A stretch of DNA of 64,000 nucleotides from Kushneria aurantia DSM 21353 (GCF_000382245.1 NZ_KB907870.1:24274-88273), one strand, 5' to 3'; positions 10,303 to 20,338 are shown, counted from the stretch's first letter. Translations and numbers: made by a program. The notes: generated by a model from the letters alone, not told the origin.

Positions 10303-10794
10303 TTACTGCGCCCGCGGGTCGGGGGTGTCGAGCACCTTCTGCGTCTGCTCGGCGCGGAAGGTTTCCACCGCCCTGCGCACGTCAGCGTCGTGGGTGGCGA
10401 TAATCTGTGCCGCCAGCAGCCCGGCGTTGGTCGCCCCCGCTTTGCCGATCGCCAGCGTGCCGACTGCCACACCGCCGGGCATCTGGGCGATGGAGAGCAG
10501 CGAGTCGATCCCCTTGAGCGATTTCGACTCGACCGGCACGCCCAGCACCGGCAGCGGTGTTTTGGAGGCCACCATACCGGGCAGATGAGCGGCGCCGCCG
10601 GCACCGGCGATGATCACCTCGATACCCCGCGGCGCCGCTTCGCCGGCATAGTCGAACAGCAGGTCTGGCGTGCGATGCGCCGACACGATGCGGGTTTCAC
10701 ACTCGACGCCAAGGCGCTCGAGCATGGTGACGGCATGCTCCATGATTGGCCAGTCCGACGTCGAGCCCATGATCACTGCCACGCGCGGCTGCAT
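10303..10794 (-). CDS. purE: N5-carboxyaminoimidazole ribonucleotide mutase
   Basis: 163-residue class I PurE, which converts N5-CAIR to CAIR in purine synthesis. Characteristic motifs: [12 protein letters not shown] at the N-terminus (phosphate binding), [14 protein letters not shown] with the catalytic His, and [15 protein letters not shown]. The start at 10794 has GGGGGAG five bases upstream; the longer open frame runs into the neighbouring gene and is not used. First gene of purE-purK(-membrane protein). Confidence 0.96.
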   Translation of the reverse strand: MQPRVAVIMGSTSDWPIMEHAVTMLERLGVECETRIVSAHRTPDLLFDYAGEAAPRGIEVIIAGAGGAAHLPGMVASKTPLPVLGVPVESKSLKGIDSLLSIAQMPGGVAVGTLAIGKAGATNAGLLAAQIIATHDADVRRAVETFRAEQTQKVLDTPDPRAQ

Positions 10795-10836
10795 GCTCGC
10801 TCCCCCTGTGTAGTCGAAAGGCAGCGAGCGTCCCCG

Positions 10837-10858
10837 CTGCGTCAAACGGAAAACGCAG
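10837..10858 (-). promoter_or_regulatory. Small inverted repeat in the purE leader
   Basis: CTGCGT...ACGCAG arms with a 10-base A/C-rich centre, 43-64 bases upstream of the purE start. The centre loosely recalls purine-repressor boxes, but the match is weak. It may equally be a leader hairpin. Confidence 0.25.
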
Positions 10859-10894
10859 CAGGATACCCCCTTGACTGCGGCGGTGAAAGTCCGC

Positions 10895-11608
10895 TCAGCG
10901 ACAGATGCCGTAACCGCGCATGCCCAGGTGAAAATGATCGCGGTGGGCGGCGTTGTACTCCGGCCCCAGGGCATTGCCGAAAGTATCGCAGCTCTCGCTT
11001 AGCGCACGGTGCAGAAACTCGCCGCGTGGCCCGCCATCCTCCCAGTCGGCAATTACCCGTGCGCGGCTACCGTCGGCAAAACGAAAGCCGGTGACATCCA
11101 GCGCCTCGGCGGTGGCGTGTTCGCTGCGCCGGCCACTCTCACGTCCATAGACGTTGCGGCAGGCGAAACTGCCGACGTGATCGACACGACTCACCGGCGC
11201 ATCGAAAATCTCGCGCGCGGCGGGCTGTAGCCGGTGGCGCTCGTAGAGCGTCCAGGCCAGCGCCATCGGGCAGGTCGCAAGAAAGCTGGAGCTGAACGCG
11301 ACCGAGGTCGAGCGCACCCGCACCACGTTTTCCAGTTGGCACTGGCCAATCTCGGGGCTTCCCACCGTGGCGTAGTCGATCGCTCCGGCATCGCGGGCAC
11401 GCGCCAGCGCCGCCGCGCAGCGTTCAGGGTCGCTACCCAGCGCCTTCAACTTCATGGTGGTCAGGGCATTGAGTGGATCATCGACGTTGACCGGCGCAAA
11501 GGGATTGTACTGCGCCGGCACACGCTCTGCGCCGGGCCACTGCTGCCATAGCCAGAGCGCCGCCAGAGCGGGAGACAGCAATATCACAAGCAGCAGGTAG
11601 CGCATCAA
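10895..11608 (-). CDS. Extensin-like C-terminal domain protein (LAS/M15-type fold)
   Basis: 237 residues: an N-terminal membrane anchor (residues 3-20), then a periplasmic domain. The C-terminal half has the extensin-like_C pattern: [24 protein letters not shown] and a terminal [16 protein letters not shown]. The SEH...D and HFH residues match metal ligands of the LAS (lysostaphin, D-Ala-D-Ala peptidase, sonic hedgehog) fold, and several Cys residues may form disulfides. Role in cell-wall metabolism is inferred from the fold. It lies upstream of purE in the same direction with a 100-base gap and is probably a separate unit. Confidence 0.8.
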   Translation of the reverse strand: MMRYLLLVILLSPALAALWLWQQWPGAERVPAQYNPFAPVNVDDPLNALTTMKLKALGSDPERCAAALARARDAGAIDYATVGSPEIGQCQLENVVRVRSTSVAFSSSFLATCPMALAWTLYERHRLQPAAREIFDAPVSRVDHVGSFACRNVYGRESGRRSEHATAEALDVTGFRFADGSRARVIADWEDGGPRGEFLHRALSESCDTFGNALGPEYNAAHRDHFHLGMRGYGICR

Positions 11609-11707
11609 GGCCTCGTCGTTCTCGGTGGCGATTTGCCCTTGTCAGATTAGACGCAGGCGCGCATTGACACATGGCGACCAGATGGGACCGGGCAGTAATA
11701 TCGAGCG

Positions 11708-11742
11708 TAAAAAAATCCCGCATGAAAAAGGACATGCGGGAT
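11708..11742 (-). terminator. Rho-independent terminator of the BCCT gene
   Basis: On the minus strand, a perfect 10-bp stem (ATCCCGCATG / CATGCGGGAT, 8-base loop) is followed by seven T residues. It lies about 160 bases past the BCCT stop codon. The rest of the 11609-11902 gap shows no gene. Confidence 0.85.
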
Positions 11743-11902
11743 GAGGTGGGGGTGTTGCAGTGCATCAAGGATGCAGGAAACGAAGCAGATCCGAGTCTGG
11801 CGTCTCGAATCGAATTCATTATTGCGCAAGACTCGTTATCACGCTAATTAGCAATGCGGATGATCGCCATAAGTCACCTCAATCAAATCATCCGCCTGCA
11901 CT

Positions 11903-13570
11903 CTACTCCTCGATATGGCCGGTACCCCGGTCACGGTTGATACGGCGATATTTGACGTCCGGCGTGCGGCGAATGCGCTCCTCGTGGGCGTGGCGCATCT
12001 CATCGGCCTCGAAGGCGTCGGCGCCGATCGGCGTATCGTTGTGCTGGCGATAGAGGTTGCGCAGCATCTGCTTGCGATCGGCGCGAAGCTCCTTGATCAG
12101 CACATAGATCATACCGTAGACGATCAGCGTGAAAGGCAGCGCCGACACCACCGCCGCCGACTGTAGACCGCTGAGACCACTTTCACCGCCGGCGGTAATC
12201 AGAATCAAACAGATGGCAGCGATCAGCACCCCCCAGGTCACGCGCTTGTAAAGCGGCGGGTTGAGCGAGCCCTTGTCGGTCATCTGGCCCACGATATAGG
12301 CCGCCGAGTCCGCCGAGGTGACCAGAAAGATAAAGATCAGAATCATCGCCACGATCGACAGTGCGAAGCTGAATGGCATCTGGTCGAACATCACGAACAG
12401 CGCCGAGGTGATGTTGTTGCTGGTCGCCTGGGCCAGGTCGGTGCCCTGGAAGATATCCATGTGCAGCGCCGCGCCGCCAAACACGCCGATCCAGGCGCAG
12501 GCCAGAATGGGCGGTACAATCAGCACGCCGAAAACGTACTGTTTGATGGTGCGCCCGCGGGAGATACGCGCCACGAAAGTGCCCACAAAAGGCGACCAGG
12601 CAATCACCCAGGCCCAGTAGAACACTGTCCAGCTGCTGGCCCAGTCGGTATCGCTGTAGGGGCTCAGACGCAGACTCATGGCAAGGAAGTTCTGCAGATA
12701 GTCACCCAGGCCCAGCGTAATGGTCTCCAGAATCGCGACTGTGGGGCCGGTGATGAGGATATAGGCCATCATCGCCAGGCACAGCGCCATGTTGATGTTG
12801 GACAGACGCTTGATGCCCTTGTCGAGCCCGGACATGGTGGAAAGCATATAGCAGACGAACATCGCAAACAGAATGATCGCCTGCCACTTAAGCCCTTCGG
12901 TGACGTTGAATACGGCGTGCAGGCCGCCGTTGATCTGCAGTACCGCCAGCCCGATCGAGGTAGCCACCCCCATCACGGTCGCCACCACCGCAAAGGTATC
13001 CAGCGTACCGCCGGCCAGCACCCTGCCCTTGCCGAGTTTGGCGGTCAGCGGTGACATGACAGTAGAGACCAGACCGGTCTGGCCCTTGCGAAACTGGGTC
13101 CAGGCGATGATCAGTCCCACCACCGAGAAGGTCGCCCACTGGTGCACACCCCAGTTGAAGAAGGCGTACTGAATAGCCAGTCGTGCCGCCTGAGGCGTTT
13201 CACCCTCGACGTCCCCGAAAGGCGGATTGGCGAAGTGGGTCATCGGCTCGGCCATGCCGTAGAACACCAGGCCCACGCCAAAGCCGCCGGCCAGCAGCAT
13301 GCTGACCCAGGAGAAAAAGTCATAGGTCGGCCGGCTCTCCTGGGGGCCGAGACGTATCTTGCCGTATTTACTGAACGCCAGCCCCAGCAGAAAGATAACG
13401 AAGCCGAATACCGAAAAAAGATAGAACCAGCCGAAGAGATGCGTCACGCCATTGAGCGCGGCGCTGGCGCCGGCGCTGAAGGACTGCGGGAAGATGGCAC
13501 CCACCGCTACCAGAATGGTAATGACGATGGTGGAGGCAACAAAAACGCGCTGCCTGGGAGCGATGTGCAT
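11903..13570 (-). CDS. BCCT-family compatible-solute transporter
   Basis: 555-residue secondary transporter of the betaine/choline/carnitine family, about 12 membrane helices. The family motif GGFGVGLVFYGMAEPM (sodium/substrate helix) and WTVFYWAWVIAWSPFVGTF (signature in TM8) are present. Compared with BetP from memory, the TM4 pair W...W is kept (FNWGVHQWATF) but the third aromatic is Phe. In TM8 the second Trp of the usual WAWW is Val. These positions form the betaine-binding aromatic box, so the substrate may not be glycine betaine. A long charged C-terminal tail could sense osmotic stress. Monocistronic, with a strong terminator downstream. Confidence 0.92.
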   Translation of the reverse strand: MHIAPRQRVFVASTIVITILVAVGAIFPQSFSAGASAALNGVTHLFGWFYLFSVFGFVIFLLGLAFSKYGKIRLGPQESRPTYDFFSWVSMLLAGGFGVGLVFYGMAEPMTHFANPPFGDVEGETPQAARLAIQYAFFNWGVHQWATFSVVGLIIAWTQFRKGQTGLVSTVMSPLTAKLGKGRVLAGGTLDTFAVVATVMGVATSIGLAVLQINGGLHAVFNVTEGLKWQAIILFAMFVCYMLSTMSGLDKGIKRLSNINMALCLAMMAYILITGPTVAILETITLGLGDYLQNFLAMSLRLSPYSDTDWASSWTVFYWAWVIAWSPFVGTFVARISRGRTIKQYVFGVLIVPPILACAWIGVFGGAALHMDIFQGTDLAQATSNNITSALFVMFDQMPFSFALSIVAMILIFIFLVTSADSAAYIVGQMTDKGSLNPPLYKRVTWGVLIAAICLILITAGGESGLSGLQSAAVVSALPFTLIVYGMIYVLIKELRADRKQMLRNLYRQHNDTPIGADAFEADEMRHAHEERIRRTPDVKYRRINRDRGTGHIEE

Positions 13571-13708
13571 AGTGGCGCGACCCTTCTGTCATTGTGTGGG
13601 ATCATCACAGTCTAGTGCAGATAACCGGTGTCAACGCCAGCCTGTTCTTTTTTATACGTTCTTCCCGCGCTCACAGTGGATGAGGTCCCCCTCATCGAGG
13701 CAAGGTTG

Positions 13709-14095
13709 TCAAAACCGGCTGCGTATCAGCATCACGGTCGCCATGCCCAGCGCAGTGAATGCCAGCGAACCCAGCAGATGGGCCGCAATGCCGGCCAGCG
13801 CCGCCAGCCAGCGCCCCGCTTCCAGCTGACCCACGATTTCAAGCGAGAAGGTCGAAAAGGTAGTCAACGCGCCCAGAAAGCCGGTGATCACGAACAGCTT
13901 CCAGTAGGGTGACAGCGCCGGCAGAAAACCGAACAGCGCAAAGGCGATGCCGATCAGCCAGGCGCCCAGCAGGTTGGCCACCAGGGTCCCCGGTGGCAGC
14001 AGCGGAAAAAGCGCGTTGAGCGCCAGCGACAGCCCCCAGCGCAGGTTGGCGCCCAGCGCCGCGCCGAGACCGACTGCCAACAGTGAAAGCCACAT
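13709..14095 (-). CDS. crcB: Fluoride ion channel CrcB/Fluc
   Basis: 128 residues with four membrane helices, forming a dual-topology dimer that exports fluoride. Family motifs are present: GAALGANLRWGLS, GTLVANLLGAWLIG (the Asn that lines the pore) and GFLGALTTFSTFS, the TTFSTFS segment carrying the pore phenylalanines and the sodium site. Start at 14095, with GGAG seven bases upstream; the open frame extends further but without support. No fluoride riboswitch is recognisable upstream. Confidence 0.93.
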   Translation of the reverse strand: MWLSLLAVGLGAALGANLRWGLSLALNALFPLLPPGTLVANLLGAWLIGIAFALFGFLPALSPYWKLFVITGFLGALTTFSTFSLEIVGQLEAGRWLAALAGIAAHLLGSLAFTALGMATVMLIRSRF

Positions 14096-14248
14096 CCTGT
14101 ATCTCCCGGCAAGGATTGCGCTCGCCACCCATTGGGCGTCGCAAAAGCGATAATGGTGGCAGGGGCGCCTGCTGTCGGCAAATTGCCGCCCTGCCCCGCC
14201 CGCAAAGTTTGCGCTACCATGGCCGCATTTCGCGCAGGAGATACTGCC

Positions 14249-15091
14249 ATGGCGGCCATGGGTCGTTTCAACAGACTCGAGATCAAAAGACGCGCCGACT
14301 TCGGGCTCTACCTTGACGGTGGCACTCTGGGCGATATCCTGCTGCCCTCACGCTATGTGCCACGCGACGCCGACACCGCCCCGGGCGATCATCTCGAGGT
14401 GTTCGTCTACCTCGACAGCGAAGACCGCCCCATCGCCACCACCCGGAAACCGCGGGTACAGGTCGGCGAATTCGCTCGCCTGAAGGTGGTGGCGCGCACT
14501 CCGGTGGGCGTTTTTCTCGACTGGGGACTGCCCAAGGACCTGCTGCTGCCCCACTCCGAGGAGCGCGCGCAGCGGCCGCTGCAGGCGGGCGATAGCTGCC
14601 TGGTGCATGTCTATCTCGACAGCCGCACCCACCGCATCACCGCCTCCATGCGTCTTGACCGCCATCTGAGCCGTGAAGCCCCCGCCTATCGTGCCGGGGA
14701 AGCCGTTTCATTGTTGATCACCGGCCCGACCGATCTGGGCTTCAATGCCATTATCAACCATCGCCATCGCGGCCTGTTGCACCGCAGCGAAGTAAGCCGC
14801 GCGCCGGCCACCGGCGCCCGTATCAAGGGTTATGTACGCCGCGTGCGGCCGGATGGCGGTATCGATCTGAGCCTCACCCCGACCCACGAGCAGATCGCCG
14901 AATCGCTGGAGGAGCAGATCATGGCGGCGCTGCGCGACAACGACGGCGAGCTGGCGCTGAGCGACAGGAGCGATCCGGCACTGATCCGGGAGACCTTCGG
15001 GGTCAGCAAGGGCAGTTTCAAAAAAGCGCTCGGCGGGCTCTACAAGCGCGGGGCGATCGTCATCGAAGCCGAGCGGATACGGCTGGCGTAG
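14249..15091 (+). CDS. CvfB/YitL-type S1 RNA-binding protein
   Basis: 280 residues. Tandem S1-like OB domains (GDILLPSRYVP, GVFLDWGLPKDLLLPHSE, LGFNAIINHRHRGLLHRSEV) end in a winged-helix segment (IRETFGVSKGSFKKALGGLYKRGAIVI), the layout of CvfB/YitL proteins. These bind RNA and influence expression of other genes in Firmicutes; the role here is unknown. The start has GGAG eight bases upstream. Divergent from crcB. Confidence 0.88.
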   Translation: MAAMGRFNRLEIKRRADFGLYLDGGTLGDILLPSRYVPRDADTAPGDHLEVFVYLDSEDRPIATTRKPRVQVGEFARLKVVARTPVGVFLDWGLPKDLLLPHSEERAQRPLQAGDSCLVHVYLDSRTHRITASMRLDRHLSREAPAYRAGEAVSLLITGPTDLGFNAIINHRHRGLLHRSEVSRAPATGARIKGYVRRVRPDGGIDLSLTPTHEQIAESLEEQIMAALRDNDGELALSDRSDPALIRETFGVSKGSFKKALGGLYKRGAIVIEAERIRLA

Positions 15092-15137
15092 CCTGTTCGG
15101 TCGCAGGCGATACACGGCCAGCCGTCACACACGATTT

Positions 15138-15165
15138 TTGCCTTGTCGCCTCGGATCGCTATAGT
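15138..15165 (+). promoter_or_regulatory. Predicted sigma70 promoter of the malic enzyme gene
   Basis: TTGCCT (-35) and TATAGT (-10) with a 16-base spacer, about 85 bases before the malic enzyme start. Confidence 0.45.
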
Positions 15166-15250
15166 AATGTCGGCTGCTCGCTGACGGCCCCTGTCGCCCG
15201 GCGGTGCAGCGCAATCGGTCTCCTCTCACTGTCCAAAGCGAGTCCTGCAG

Positions 15251-16942
15251 ATGTCACAAAACCCCTCTCGTCCGCTCTATATCGTTCACTCGGGCCCAAC
15301 CCTGCTGGAGACACCGCTGCTCAACAAGGACAGCGCCTTTTCGCTCGAGGAGCGTATCCAGTTCAATCTGCTCGGGCTCCTGCCGCAAAATATCGAAACC
15401 ATCGAGGAGCAGGCCGACCGCGCCTACCGCCAGTACGAACAGCAGGGCAGCGATCTCGACCGTCACATCTATCTGCGCTCGATCCAGGACAGCAACGAAA
15501 CGCTGTTCTTCCGCCTGCTGGAAGATCATCTCGAAGAGATGCTGCCGATCATCTACACCCCCACGGTGGGCGAGGCGTGTCAGGCCTTTTCACAGATCTA
15601 TCGTTCCCACCGCGGCCTGTTCATCTCCTACGACCATCGCGACCACATCACCGATATCCTGCACAGCGCCACCAAGGACAACGTCAAGGTGGTGGTGATC
15701 ACCGACAGCGAACGCATCCTGGGTCTCGGTGACCAGGGCATCGGCGGCATGGGCATTCCCATCGGCAAGCTGTCGCTCTACACCGCCTGTGGCGGCATCA
15801 GCCCCGCCTACACCATGCCGATCGTGCTGGATGTGGGCACCAACAACGACGACCTGCTCGACGATCCCATGTACATGGGCTGGCGCCATGAGCGCGTCAC
15901 CGGTGATGACTACTACGACTTCGTCGACCGCTGCGTCCAGGGCATCCGCAAACGCTGGCCAAACGCCATCATCCAGTTCGAGGATTTCGCCCAGGCCAAC
16001 GCCATGCCGCTGCTGGAGCGCTATCGCGACGAGGTGTGCTGTTTCAACGACGATATCCAGGGCACCGCTTCGGTGGCACTGGGCACCCTGTTCGCCGCCT
16101 GCAAGGCGAAAAACGAAAAGCTCTCCGAACAGACCATCACCTTCGTCGGCGCCGGTTCGGCGGGCGCGGGCATCGCCGAGCAGATCATTCTCGCCATGCA
16201 GGAAGAGGGCATCTCCGAAGCCGAGGCGCGCAAGCGGGTCTTCATGGTCGACCGCTACGGGCTGCTGACCGACGATATGTCGAATCTGGTCAACTTCCAG
16301 CGCAAACTGGTGCAAAAGCGCGCCGACCTCGCCGACTGGGATACCGGCGACGGCGATCTCGCTCTCATCGATGTGGTACGCAACGCCAAACCCACGGTCC
16401 TGATCGGCGTCTCCGGCCAGCGTGGTCTGTTCACCGAAGAAGTGATCAGGACCATGCAGTCAAACTGCGAAGAGCCGCTGGTGATGCCGCTCTCCAACCC
16501 CACGTCACGGGTCGAGGCGACCCCGCGGGAGATTCTCGAGTGGACCGACGGCAAGGCGCTGGTCTCTACCGGAAGCCCCTTCAAGCCGGTTTCGCTGGGC
16601 GAGCGTAAAATACCCATCGCTCAGTGCAACAACGCCTACATCTTCCCCGGCGTGGGGCTGGGCGCGATCACCGTGCAAGCTTCGCGGATTACCGACGGCA
16701 TGCTGATGTCGGCGGCGCGAGCGCTGGCTGACTGTTCGCCGGTAGCAATCGACGGCAAGGGCGCGGTGCTGCCGCCGCTGGCCGACATTCAGCAGGTCAG
16801 CCGCAAAATCGCCATCGCAGTCGCCAAACGCGCCCAGCAGGACGGCGTGGCGCTGGAGACCGACGACGCCACCATCGAGAAAGCGATCGACGATAACTTC
16901 TGGCTACCGCGCTATCGCCACTACCGTCGCGCCTCCTACTGA
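15251..16942 (+). CDS. maeA: NAD-dependent malic enzyme
   Basis: 563-residue oxidative decarboxylase: malate + NAD+ to pyruvate + CO2 + NADH. The length fits the large MaeA/SfcA class. Visible are the active-site Tyr segment [12 protein letters not shown], the Lys region [10 protein letters not shown], the metal-ligand stretch [15 protein letters not shown] with [16 protein letters not shown], and the Rossmann motif [12 protein letters not shown]. Start [13 protein letters not shown]. Monocistronic. It may link C4-dicarboxylate uptake to pyruvate metabolism. Confidence 0.95.
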   Translation: MSQNPSRPLYIVHSGPTLLETPLLNKDSAFSLEERIQFNLLGLLPQNIETIEEQADRAYRQYEQQGSDLDRHIYLRSIQDSNETLFFRLLEDHLEEMLPIIYTPTVGEACQAFSQIYRSHRGLFISYDHRDHITDILHSATKDNVKVVVITDSERILGLGDQGIGGMGIPIGKLSLYTACGGISPAYTMPIVLDVGTNNDDLLDDPMYMGWRHERVTGDDYYDFVDRCVQGIRKRWPNAIIQFEDFAQANAMPLLERYRDEVCCFNDDIQGTASVALGTLFAACKAKNEKLSEQTITFVGAGSAGAGIAEQIILAMQEEGISEAEARKRVFMVDRYGLLTDDMSNLVNFQRKLVQKRADLADWDTGDGDLALIDVVRNAKPTVLIGVSGQRGLFTEEVIRTMQSNCEEPLVMPLSNPTSRVEATPREILEWTDGKALVSTGSPFKPVSLGERKIPIAQCNNAYIFPGVGLGAITVQASRITDGMLMSAARALADCSPVAIDGKGAVLPPLADIQQVSRKIAIAVAKRAQQDGVALETDDATIEKAIDDNFWLPRYRHYRRASY

Positions 16943-16966
16943 GGTCAGGCCTCTGCTACAAACAAC

Positions 16967-16990
16967 AAGAGCGCCCGTGTGGCGCTCTTT
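16967..16990. terminator. Bidirectional terminator between maeA and the ribulokinase gene
   Basis: Perfect 9-bp stem AAGAGCGCC / GGCGCTCTT with a 5-base loop, T-rich on both strands (TTT and TTG flanks). It separates the convergent maeA and sugar operon ends. Confidence 0.7.
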
Positions 16991-17004
16991 GAATAGCGCG
17001 AAAC

Positions 17005-18582
17005 TCAATGATGTGAATCAAGGCGAAAGGCTCTCAAGCGGGGCAGAACCGAAGCGAGATCGACGTATTGGCCTTCGCCAAAACCGAAATAGAGTTCGCA
17101 GAACAGCGCATAAAGTTTCTCCCGCGCTTCATTAAACGAAGGGTTGGGAACCACCTTGCTCAATGGGGGACACAGCCTCGCCTGTGCAGCCTCTATCGAG
17201 TCGAATAGCCCTGCGGCCATGGCAGCGAAAATACAGGCTCCCACGCCGGTGGGAGAGCGATCCGGCACGTAAACATCAACGCCCAGCATGTCGGCATAAA
17301 TCTGGTTCAGTGGTCGATTTTTCCGAGGTATACCACCGCCGTTGATCACCCTGTGGATATCGAGACCATGCGCTGCCATCCGCTCATGAATGATACGTAC
17401 ATGCATCGCCATTCCCTCCAGGGCGGCATGCATCTCGTCGACAGCAGTGTGACCGAGATCCCAACCCAGCGTGACGCCTGCAAGATCGGAACGGACCAGC
17501 ACCGTGCGATCACCATTATCCCAGACAAGGCGAAGCATGCCGGTTTGACCTGGACGTCGCGCTTCCAGACCTCTGCAAAGTTCGGAAGGAGACGACCCGG
17601 CTCGACGGGCTATCGCTTCAAAAATATCACCGGTCGCCGACTGTCCCGCCTCCACGCCCATCACGCCTGGAAGAACACTACCAGGGACAGCGCCACAGAT
17701 ACCCGGCACTGGTGACATCGACTCACTCCCCATGGCAATAATACATGTTGAGGTGCCGACCACATTGACAATATCACCATAATGGCAACCACTACCGATA
17801 GCATCCCAATGACTATCAAATGCACCGAAAGGTATGGGAATGCCCGCTGTGAGCCCCAATTCTTCCGCCCACTCACAAGCAAGATGACCGGCTACTTCAG
17901 TGGAGTGCCCATAGCGACCACTCAACCTGTCGTTAATGCCATTCAATAATGGATCAACACGGCAAAGAAAATCCTGAGATGGCAAGCCGCCCCAGGCCTC
18001 GCCCCACATCCATTTATGACCCATGCCACATATCGAGCGTGGAAGCACATCTCGTGCACTCAGACCACAGAGCGTTGCGACCACCATGTCACAATGTTCC
18101 AGAGCCGTATAAAAACGGTCGCGCTTGTCAGGCTGTGTCCGCAGGAAATGCAGAAGCTTGGCATAACCCCACTCATGTGAATAAGTCCCGCCACACCACT
18201 TCAGCGCTTCCAACCCTTCCTTGCGCCCAAGTGCCGTTATTTCAGCGGCCTCGGCATGGGCACGGTGATCACACCACAGGTAGTAGTCATCAAGCGGGTG
18301 TAGATACTTATCCACCATAACAACGCTCGAACCGGTAGTATCGGCAGCCAGCGCCGCTATAGTCTTTCCGTCAACATTGCCATCACGGCAGGCCTTGTGC
18401 ATCGCCGATACCAGAGCGTCCATATGATCCCGATGGCTTTGTTGGGCACACAAGGGATCGCTGGGCGAGCGCTTGAGCGGATACTCGGCTATCGCAGTGC
18501 CAACGCTTTCCCCCGTGCTGGTCTCCATAATCGTCACGCGCACACTTAGCGTGCCAAAATCGGCTCCAGCGACCAGTGTCAT
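17005..18582 (-). CDS. araB: Ribulokinase (FGGY kinase, AraB-type)
   Basis: 525 residues, the length of AraB. Cytoplasmic kinase expected to phosphorylate L-ribulose to L-ribulose-5-phosphate. Motifs: GADFGTLSVR (phosphate 1), ALAADTTGSSVVMVD, LWCDHRA, the AraB-typical VGTSTCIIAMG and GAVPGSVLPGVMGVEAGQSA, and INGGGIPRKNRPLNQIYADM in the FGGY-C domain. Last gene of the six-gene sugar operon; its start overlaps the epimerase stop by 4 bases (ATGA). Codon use is A/T-richer than in flanking genes. No araA isomerase is nearby. Confidence 0.9.
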   Translation of the reverse strand: MTLVAGADFGTLSVRVTIMETSTGESVGTAIAEYPLKRSPSDPLCAQQSHRDHMDALVSAMHKACRDGNVDGKTIAALAADTTGSSVVMVDKYLHPLDDYYLWCDHRAHAEAAEITALGRKEGLEALKWCGGTYSHEWGYAKLLHFLRTQPDKRDRFYTALEHCDMVVATLCGLSARDVLPRSICGMGHKWMWGEAWGGLPSQDFLCRVDPLLNGINDRLSGRYGHSTEVAGHLACEWAEELGLTAGIPIPFGAFDSHWDAIGSGCHYGDIVNVVGTSTCIIAMGSESMSPVPGICGAVPGSVLPGVMGVEAGQSATGDIFEAIARRAGSSPSELCRGLEARRPGQTGMLRLVWDNGDRTVLVRSDLAGVTLGWDLGHTAVDEMHAALEGMAMHVRIIHERMAAHGLDIHRVINGGGIPRKNRPLNQIYADMLGVDVYVPDRSPTGVGACIFAAMAAGLFDSIEAAQARLCPPLSKVVPNPSFNEAREKLYALFCELYFGFGEGQYVDLASVLPRLRAFRLDSHH

Positions 18583-19280
18583 ACTACTTTCTCCTGGCCG
18601 TAGGTCGCACTGTTACCATGCTTGCGGAAAAAATGTCGATCGCGCAATGCATCCGGAATAGCCGTAATGTCGGGATTAAGCTGCCTGGTAAACCAGGCCA
18701 TCCGCGCGCACTCTTCGAGTATCAGAGCATTAAGGGCAGCACTTTTGGGAGTCGCTCCCCATACAAAGGGGCCGTGTCCCGCCACCAGGATCGCTGGAAT
18801 TGCCATCGGATCACGTCCCTTCAGGGCTTCCACAATCGCCTCCCCCGTCGCGGCTACATAATGTTCACCCAGTTCATCAGCGCGTAGATAGCGCGTTACA
18901 GGAATCTCGCCACAAAAATAATCTGCATGTGTTGTTCCGAGACAAGGGATAGGAACGAGGGCCTGAGCGTAAATAGTGGCATAGGTGGAATGAGTATGAA
19001 TCACACTGCCAATGCCTTCAAAAGCACGATAAAGCACAAGATGTGTATCAAGATCCGAAGAAGGCCGAAGATGGTGGTCAACCCTTGTACCATCCAGACG
19101 TACCGCCACCATATCCTCGGATGTCATAGTGTCATAGGAAACGCCCGAGGGCTTGATAACAACCTGACCGCTGGCTCGATCGATTCCACTCGCATTACCA
19201 AAGGTGGCCATGACAAGCCCATCGCGAACAGTGTCCAGATTAGCTTCCAGAACGGCCTGTTTTAGATCGAGGATCGACAT
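18579..19280 (-). CDS. araD: L-ribulose-5-phosphate 4-epimerase
   Basis: 233-residue class II aldolase-fold, zinc-dependent epimerase making D-xylulose-5-phosphate. Visible: TFGNASGID (substrate loop), KPSGVSYDTM, SSDLDTHLVLY, HTHSTYATIYAQA (Zn-binding His pair), GTTHADYFCGEIPVTR and GHGPFVWG (third His). It belongs to the AraD/SgbE/UlaF group; AraD is favoured by the adjacent ribulokinase. Product feeds the pentose-phosphate pathway, whose transaldolase is encoded at 24.8-25.7 kb. Confidence 0.92.
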   Translation of the reverse strand: MSILDLKQAVLEANLDTVRDGLVMATFGNASGIDRASGQVVIKPSGVSYDTMTSEDMVAVRLDGTRVDHHLRPSSDLDTHLVLYRAFEGIGSVIHTHSTYATIYAQALVPIPCLGTTHADYFCGEIPVTRYLRADELGEHYVAATGEAIVEALKGRDPMAIPAILVAGHGPFVWGATPKSAALNALILEECARMAWFTRQLNPDITAIPDALRDRHFFRKHGNSATYGQEKVV

Positions 19281-19310
19281 ATCAATAGTTCTCTACAAGA
19301 TTAGTGAGAG

Positions 19311-19336
19311 GAGCGCCCCCTCTTCAGAGAGCGCTC
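19311..19336 (-). terminator. Intra-operon hairpin after the binding-protein gene
   Basis: GAGCGC and GCGCTC arms enclosing a further CTC/GAG pairing, located in the 62-base gap between the binding-protein stop and araD. No T-run. Possibly an mRNA-stability hairpin that raises binding-protein yield. Confidence 0.35.
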
Positions 19337-19342
19337 ATAGGC

Positions 19343-20284
19343 TCAGCGGTCTGTCCAGCCCACATAATCACCAACATTTTGAGCCGTAATAAGCTTTGGC
19401 TCGATTAATATTTTTGCCTGCTCGGGCGAGTTACCCTCAAAAATCTGATAGGCGAGTTTCATTGCCTTTCCCGCCATAACATATGGGTCCTGACTGGCTG
19501 TTGCCTTGATAAGCGCATTACCCGACTCAAGGGATTGAACCGTATCCGGGGCGCCATCGACGCCTGTGATAATGATATTATCACGACCAAACTGCCGCGC
19601 GGCCAATTGTGCTCCCAATGCCATTGGATCATTGGCACCGAATACAGCATCCAGATTGTTGTAACGTGTCAACAGGCCCTGCATAACGTTGAGACCGCCA
19701 TCGCGACTGCCCTGGCCATTCTGGTCGTCTGAAAGAACATCAATATTGCTGTTCTTAGCAAAAACTTCCGTACAACCCTTGAAGCGATCATTCAGCGACG
19801 ATGAGGAGGGGCCTTTGATAATTGCCACATTCCCTTTTCCGTTCAAGGCGTCGACGATGTACTGACATGCCATACGGCCAGCGGCCACGTTATCCGTCAT
19901 CACAGTAACTTCTGCGCCGGGAGCCGAAACGTCAAAAGCAGCGACAACAATACCGGCATTTTTGGCACGCTGTACAGCCGGAGCAATGGCGCTTTCATCG
20001 ACCGCATTAAGCATGATGACATCTACGCCAGACGCAATGAAATTGTCTATCTGATTCACCTGCTTGTTAAGGTCATAATCCGCCGACACCGAAGTTATTT
20101 TAACCTCAGGATTAATTTCTTTGGCCGCATTAGTAATGCCTTTTATTGTGGCAACAAAGAAAGGGTTCCCCAGCAAAGCAACTGAAATACCCACTTTCTC
20201 CAATTGCTTTTCCTGCGCCATAGCGACTCCGGATGTTACGGCAAAGGTAACAGCACAGAGAACAGCAGCGAGTTTTCTATACAT
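19343..20284 (-). CDS. Sugar ABC transporter periplasmic binding protein (RbsB-like)
   Basis: 313 residues. Signal peptide (residues 1 to about 23, ending VAMAQ), then the periplasmic binding protein type I fold: GISVALLGNPFFVATIKG, SADYDLNKQVNQIDNFIASG, NAVDESAIAPAVQRAKNAGI, the hinge region IIKGPSSSSLNDRFKG and ITGVDGAPDTVQSL. Belongs to the ribose/xylose/arabinose-type pentose-binding cluster. Start at 20284, with GGAG seven bases upstream. Its position with AraB/AraD-type enzymes suggests a pentose or L-ribulose ligand. Confidence 0.92.
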   Translation of the reverse strand: MYRKLAAVLCAVTFAVTSGVAMAQEKQLEKVGISVALLGNPFFVATIKGITNAAKEINPEVKITSVSADYDLNKQVNQIDNFIASGVDVIMLNAVDESAIAPAVQRAKNAGIVVAAFDVSAPGAEVTVMTDNVAAGRMACQYIVDALNGKGNVAIIKGPSSSSLNDRFKGCTEVFAKNSNIDVLSDDQNGQGSRDGGLNVMQGLLTRYNNLDAVFGANDPMALGAQLAARQFGRDNIIITGVDGAPDTVQSLESGNALIKATASQDPYVMAGKAMKLAYQIFEGNSPEQAKILIEPKLITAQNVGDYVGWTDR

Positions 20285-20338
20285 GACATTTCTCCTGTTT
20301 ACTTCATTGATCCAATTTTCCAACTCATAACATCTTAA

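Noticed and set aside
10837..10858. PurR box before purE
   Set aside because: Only partial similarity (central A/C stretch); kept only as a low-confidence inverted repeat.
14096..14248. Fluoride riboswitch upstream of crcB
   Set aside because: The leader on the minus strand lacks the conserved pseudoknot elements I would expect; nothing beyond a weak hairpin.
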